Assembly: GCA_037446915.1 (NCBI GenBank)
Contig: JBBIHP010000037.1
Location: 1 to 24,222, forward strand
Reading direction: 5' to 3'
Length of the DNA stretch: 24,222 nucleotides
Source of the DNA: DSXH01 sp037446915
Lineage (GTDB): Bacteria; Bacteroidota; Ignavibacteria; Ignavibacteriales; Melioribacteraceae
A program made the position numbers and the translations under genes. The first letter of the stretch is position 1. Each line of letters opens with the position of its first letter. Shown piece after piece: positions 24,166 to 24,222 of this stretch. The notes under the pieces were generated by a model that was given only the letters and a program-made list of their open reading frames with translations, ran no database searches and was not told the origin of the DNA.

Positions 24166-24222
24166 TTTGGTTATCCTCTGCTACCACCGGTTTGGGAATT
24201 GTCTCATTAACAATTTGAAATG
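24155..24222 (-). CDS. 3' end of an unidentified gene upstream of batA
   Basis: Before batA on the minus strand one frame stays open from the window edge to a TGA at 24157-24155. It encodes 21 residues ending VVAEDNQNVQ and overlaps the batA start by 11 bases. The tight overlap is like that of the other Bat genes. In Bacteroidota a DUF58 gene or a small membrane protein usually comes before batA, but this fragment is too short to identify. Confidence 0.5.
   Translation of the reverse strand, partial: FQIVNETIPKPVVAEDNQNVQ

Overview
The window reads as chromosomal DNA of an AT-rich, Gram-negative bacterium of the Bacteroidota/Chlorobiota/Ignavibacteriota assemblage; an Ignavibacteria-type anaerobe is my best guess. 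Reasons: a complete Kdo pathway and Lpt proteins (so an LPS outer membrane), a Bat (batA-E) aerotolerance operon, a ferredoxin-dependent 2-oxoacid oxidoreductase, a standalone B12-binding mutase domain, and several promoters with the Bacteroidota-type TAnnTTTG -7 element. Unlike many Bacteroidota, some genes have good Shine-Dalgarno sites (AGGAGG before 2074). The placement is inference from gene content; no phylogenetic marker was tested.

Plus strand, 1-7295: the end of a 2-oxoacid:ferredoxin oxidoreductase alpha subunit, followed with overlap by a beta subunit that carries the gamma domain at its C-terminus. Then comes a four-gene envelope-stress-like operon: two tandem LiaF-like membrane proteins with repeated IFGG motifs, a LytS-type histidine kinase and a LytTR response regulator. 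In front of it lie two identical 11-base direct repeats exactly 21 bases apart, the geometry expected of a LytTR binding site. Next is a CoA-acylating aldehyde dehydrogenase with its own promoter and a C-terminal tail resembling a microcompartment encapsulation peptide, then a 58-codon single-membrane-span gene.

Minus strand, 14930-7292: a free B12-binding domain gene with a promoter and a rho-independent terminator, then a compact run of membrane acyltransferase, ruvB, kdsA, kdsC, kdsD, lptC, an LptA/OstA-like gene and lptB, mostly overlapping by 4-11 bases. This run makes the Kdo precursors and part of the machine that carries LPS to the outer membrane.

Minus strand, 24222-15066: the 3' end of an unidentified gene, then batA, batB, batC, batD, batE, a Ste24-like M48 membrane protease, a VWA/FnIII lipoprotein, gatC and kdsB. 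kdsB supplies the CMP-Kdo step missing from the other cluster. No tRNA, rRNA, CRISPR array, insertion sequence or phage gene was seen. Noncoding DNA is sparse: no gap reaches 300 bases, and the largest that remain are near 6997-7118, 14931-15065 and 1961-2073.
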